NCBI GenBank assembly: GCA_045596925.1
Contig: JAZODH010000014.1
Span: 1-16,036 of the forward strand
Direction of reading: 5' to 3'
Source: SIG710 sp045596925
GTDB taxonomy: Bacteria; Bacillota; Clostridia; Oscillospirales; CAG-272
Length of the DNA: 16,036 nt
In this document: positions 14,385 through 16,036 of the stretch, piece after piece
Position numbering within the stretch: the stretch's first letter is position 1
Layout: every line of letters begins with the position of its first letter
Made by a program: the position numbers and the translations under genes
The notes under the pieces: model-generated
The model's database searches: none
What the model saw: the letters and a program-made list of their open reading frames with translations, nothing else
What the model was told of the DNA's origin: nothing

Positions 14385-14408
14385 TTTCTTAGAAGAAGGT
14401 ATTTTCAG

Positions 14409-15695
14409 ATGGAATATTCGTCACTCTCCGTGCAGGAGCTTGAAAAGCAGTGTATAAAACTACAAAAGCAGTACGACCGCTACCGCGAGCTTGGTCTCTC
14501 TCTCGACCTTTCCCGAGGAAAACCCGGAAAGGAGCAGCTTGACCTGCTTTCCGGTATGCTGGACGTCATCTCCACCTCAGCCGACTGTCAGTCCGAGGCG
14601 GGCATCGACTGCCGAAACTACGGTCTGCTTGACGGTATTCCCGAGGCGAAAAAGCTCTTCTCCGAGCTTTACGGCATTCCGCAGGAAATGCTGATAGTTG
14701 CGGGAAACTCCAGCCTCAATCTCATGTATGACTCGGTGGCAAGAGCAATGCTTTACGGCGTTGTGGGCAGTGAGAGACCCTGGTGCCAAGAGGAAAAGGT
14801 CAAATTCCTTTGCCCCGCACCCGGCTATGACCGCCATTTTGCCATCTGCAAATCCCTTGGCATCGAGATGATAAACGTGGATATGACCGAAACAGGTCCC
14901 GATATGGACACGGTTGAGAAGCTCGTTTCCGCCGATCCTTCCATCAAGGGTATCTGGTGCTGTCCCAAGTACTCGAACCCCGAGGGTATCACTTATTCCG
15001 ATGAGACGGTCCGCCGCTTTGCGGCTCTGAAGCCCGCGGCTCCCGACTTCAGAATTTTCTGGGATAACGCTTATGCGGTTCACGACCTGTACGCGGACAA
15101 AAAGGACACTCTTGCCGATATTTTCGCCTTGGCGCGTGAGTACGGAAACGAGGACATGGTCTTCTACTTCGCCTCTACCTCCAAGATCTCCTTCCCCGGC
15201 TCGGGCGTTGCGATCTTCGCCGCAAGCGTGGAAAATCTGAAGCAGATCAAGCCTGTAATGGGCGTTCAGACCATCGGATTTGACAAGATCAATCAGATCC
15301 GTCACGTAAAATATTTCAAGAGTGCCGCAAATATTCACGACCACATGGCAGATCTTGCAAAAATAATCCGTCCCAAGTTCGACATCGTGCTCGAGATCCT
15401 CTCCGAGCACCTGGACGGTACGGGAATTGCCACATGGACAAAGCCCGTGGGCGGTTACTTCGTCAGCCTTAACGTCATGGACGGCACCGCAAAGGAGACC
15501 TACCGTCTGGCAAAAGAAGCAGGCGTGACGCTTACCGACGTAGGCGCTACCTACCCCTACGGCATCGACCCCCGTGACAGCAATATCCGCATTGCGCCCA
15601 CCTTCCCCTCAAATGACGAGCTGATGGCGGCAATGGAGGTTCTTGTTTGCTGTGCAAAGCTGGCGGCAACGAAGAAGTTGCTGGGGCAGATCTGA
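14409..15695 (+). CDS. PLP-dependent class I aminotransferase, aspartate type
   Basis: A 428-residue fold-type I aminotransferase, close to the aspartate aminotransferase group of about 420-430 residues (PF12897-like). S-R-G-K-P at 35-39 is the N-terminal substrate-binding signature, Y71-G-L-L-D-G follows, N190 lies in Y-S-N-P-E-G, D219 and Y222 in D-N-A-Y contact the cofactor ring, K259 in S-T-S-K-I-S-F-P-G-S-G should form the Schiff base, and R394 in N-I-R-I-A-P binds the substrate carboxylate. All key residues are present. It probably interconverts aspartate or a similar amino acid with its 2-oxo acid. ATG 14409 is chosen after GAAGAAGG (14392-14399); an in-frame ATG at 14352 lies on the intercistronic hairpin. 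Pairing with asnS suggests an Asp/Asn theme. Confidence 0.93.
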   Translation: MEYSSLSVQELEKQCIKLQKQYDRYRELGLSLDLSRGKPGKEQLDLLSGMLDVISTSADCQSEAGIDCRNYGLLDGIPEAKKLFSELYGIPQEMLIVAGNSSLNLMYDSVARAMLYGVVGSERPWCQEEKVKFLCPAPGYDRHFAICKSLGIEMINVDMTETGPDMDTVEKLVSADPSIKGIWCCPKYSNPEGITYSDETVRRFAALKPAAPDFRIFWDNAYAVHDLYADKKDTLADIFALAREYGNEDMVFYFASTSKISFPGSGVAIFAASVENLKQIKPVMGVQTIGFDKINQIRHVKYFKSAANIHDHMADLAKIIRPKFDIVLEILSEHLDGTGIATWTKPVGGYFVSLNVMDGTAKETYRLAKEAGVTLTDVGATYPYGIDPRDSNIRIAPTFPSNDELMAAMEVLVCCAKLAATKKLLGQI

Positions 15696-15706
15696 TAAAC
15701 GGCATC

Positions 15707-15750
15707 AAAAGCGCGAGATCGACGGCAAAACGCCGTCGATTCGGCTTTTT
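15707..15750 (+). terminator. Terminator of the asnS-aminotransferase operon
   Basis: A 9-bp perfect stem ATCGACGGC/GCCGTCGAT (15718-15726 with 15732-15740) inside an AAAAGC/GCTTTT outer helix (15707-15712/15744-15749), ending in a T-run. Confidence 0.88.
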
Positions 15751-15783
15751 GACGCAGTCCGAAAAGAAATTTTCAAAAAAGTA

Positions 15784-15812
15784 TTTACATTTTCTGTTTT
15801 TCGTTATATAAT
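15784..15812 (+). promoter_or_regulatory. Promoter of the T-box leader
   Basis: TTTACA (15784-15789), 17-bp spacer, consensus TATAAT (15807-15812). The predicted start near 15819 is just ahead of Stem I. Confidence 0.85.
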
Positions 15813-15818
15813 GTAATA

Positions 15819-16036
15819 AAGTCTGTGAACGGAAAGAATCCGACAAGACCCTGCAAAAGAGAGCTGATGCCTTGGGTGCGAGCATTGGTGGCAGGGTGTC
15901 GGGCTGTGCCTCCGTGAGACGCCTTGGCGAAGGATTTTTACACTTCTGCGTAGCCGAGGACGGCCTGCCCCGTTACGGCATCACGAGATTGCCCATTCAA
16001 GTCGGGCAAGTCGGATCGTAGCCATGTCGTTCTGTG
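15819..16036 (+). promoter_or_regulatory. T-box leader (Stem I and part of the linker; truncated by window end)
   Basis: Stem I is clear. Base helix GTCT/AGAC (15821-15824/15917-15920), lower helix ACGGA/TCCGT (15829-15833/15911-15915), and a specifier loop with 15834-15839 on the 5' side and GCTGTGCC (15903-15910) on the 3' side. Then come upper helices CCGACA/TGTCGG and CCCTGC/GCAGGG, the AGAGAG bulge, a 7-bp apical helix and the GGTGCGAG distal loop. T-boxes read uncharged tRNA and control aaRS, amino-acid synthesis or transport genes. The antiterminator (TGGNACC) and the regulated gene are beyond the window. The specifier codon is ambiguous; Cys (TGT/TGC) or Ala (GCT/GCC) triplets occur in the loop. 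Confidence 0.88.

Noticed and set aside
14352..14408. N-terminal extension of the aminotransferase
   Set aside because: It would begin on the intercistronic hairpin without a ribosome binding site; ATG 14409 has one and fits the family start.
14577..15410. Minus-strand open frame of about 277 codons opposite the aminotransferase gene
   Set aside because: The plus strand has all catalytic residues of the aminotransferase; the antisense frame has no start signals or family match.

Overview
The window looks like chromosomal DNA of a Gram-positive Clostridia member, most likely a gut Oscillospirales/Ruminococcaceae-type organism. This is inferred from GGAGG-type ribosome binding sites, TTGACA/TATAAT promoters with 17-bp spacers, TPP and T-box leaders, an L10 leader with an attenuator, a CotJC-like manganese catalase, lipoproteins with clean lipoboxes and a DUF5685 gene. 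No phage, plasmid or complete insertion-sequence gene is visible. The one accessory-looking zone is the non-coding stretch around the tRNA-Pro gene (about 5.38-6.17 kb).

Layout. (1) 1-156: a TPP riboswitch with a consensus promoter, reading left off the window. (2) 247-2331: a three-gene operon with overlapping ends: a DUF5685 protein, a J-domain protein with a cysteine-rich tail, and a polytopic membrane protein. It ends in a bidirectional terminator shared with (3) the convergent rplJ-rplL operon (2416-3604), which has its own promoter, L10 leader and attenuator and no rplK/rplA or rpoB beside it. (4) 3624-4484: an unknown eight-helix membrane protein, divergent from (5) a secreted cyclophilin lipoprotein (4662-5345). 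(6) 5384-5826: a gene-free train of hairpins, then tRNA-Pro(CGG) with promoter and terminator, then two tandem 107-bp copies of a structured repeat whose ends resemble a tRNA T-arm. (7) A FAD/Rieske oxidoreductase (minus) divergent from a manganese catalase (plus), plausibly redox or peroxide related. (8) A large lipoprotein with a GH26-like domain that seems to lack its catalytic glutamates, divergent from (9) a DinG/XPD-type Fe-S helicase. (10) asnS and a class I aminotransferase of the aspartate type, in tandem. (11) The right edge starts a T-box leader whose regulated gene lies outside the window.

The most interesting points are the tRNA-like tandem repeat and the DUF5685 operon. The DUF5685 protein carries two aspartate-rich motifs arranged as in squalene/phytoene synthases, which suggests a divergent isoprenoid-synthase-fold protein working with a J-protein and a membrane partner. 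That function is my inference from motifs and was not tested by any search.
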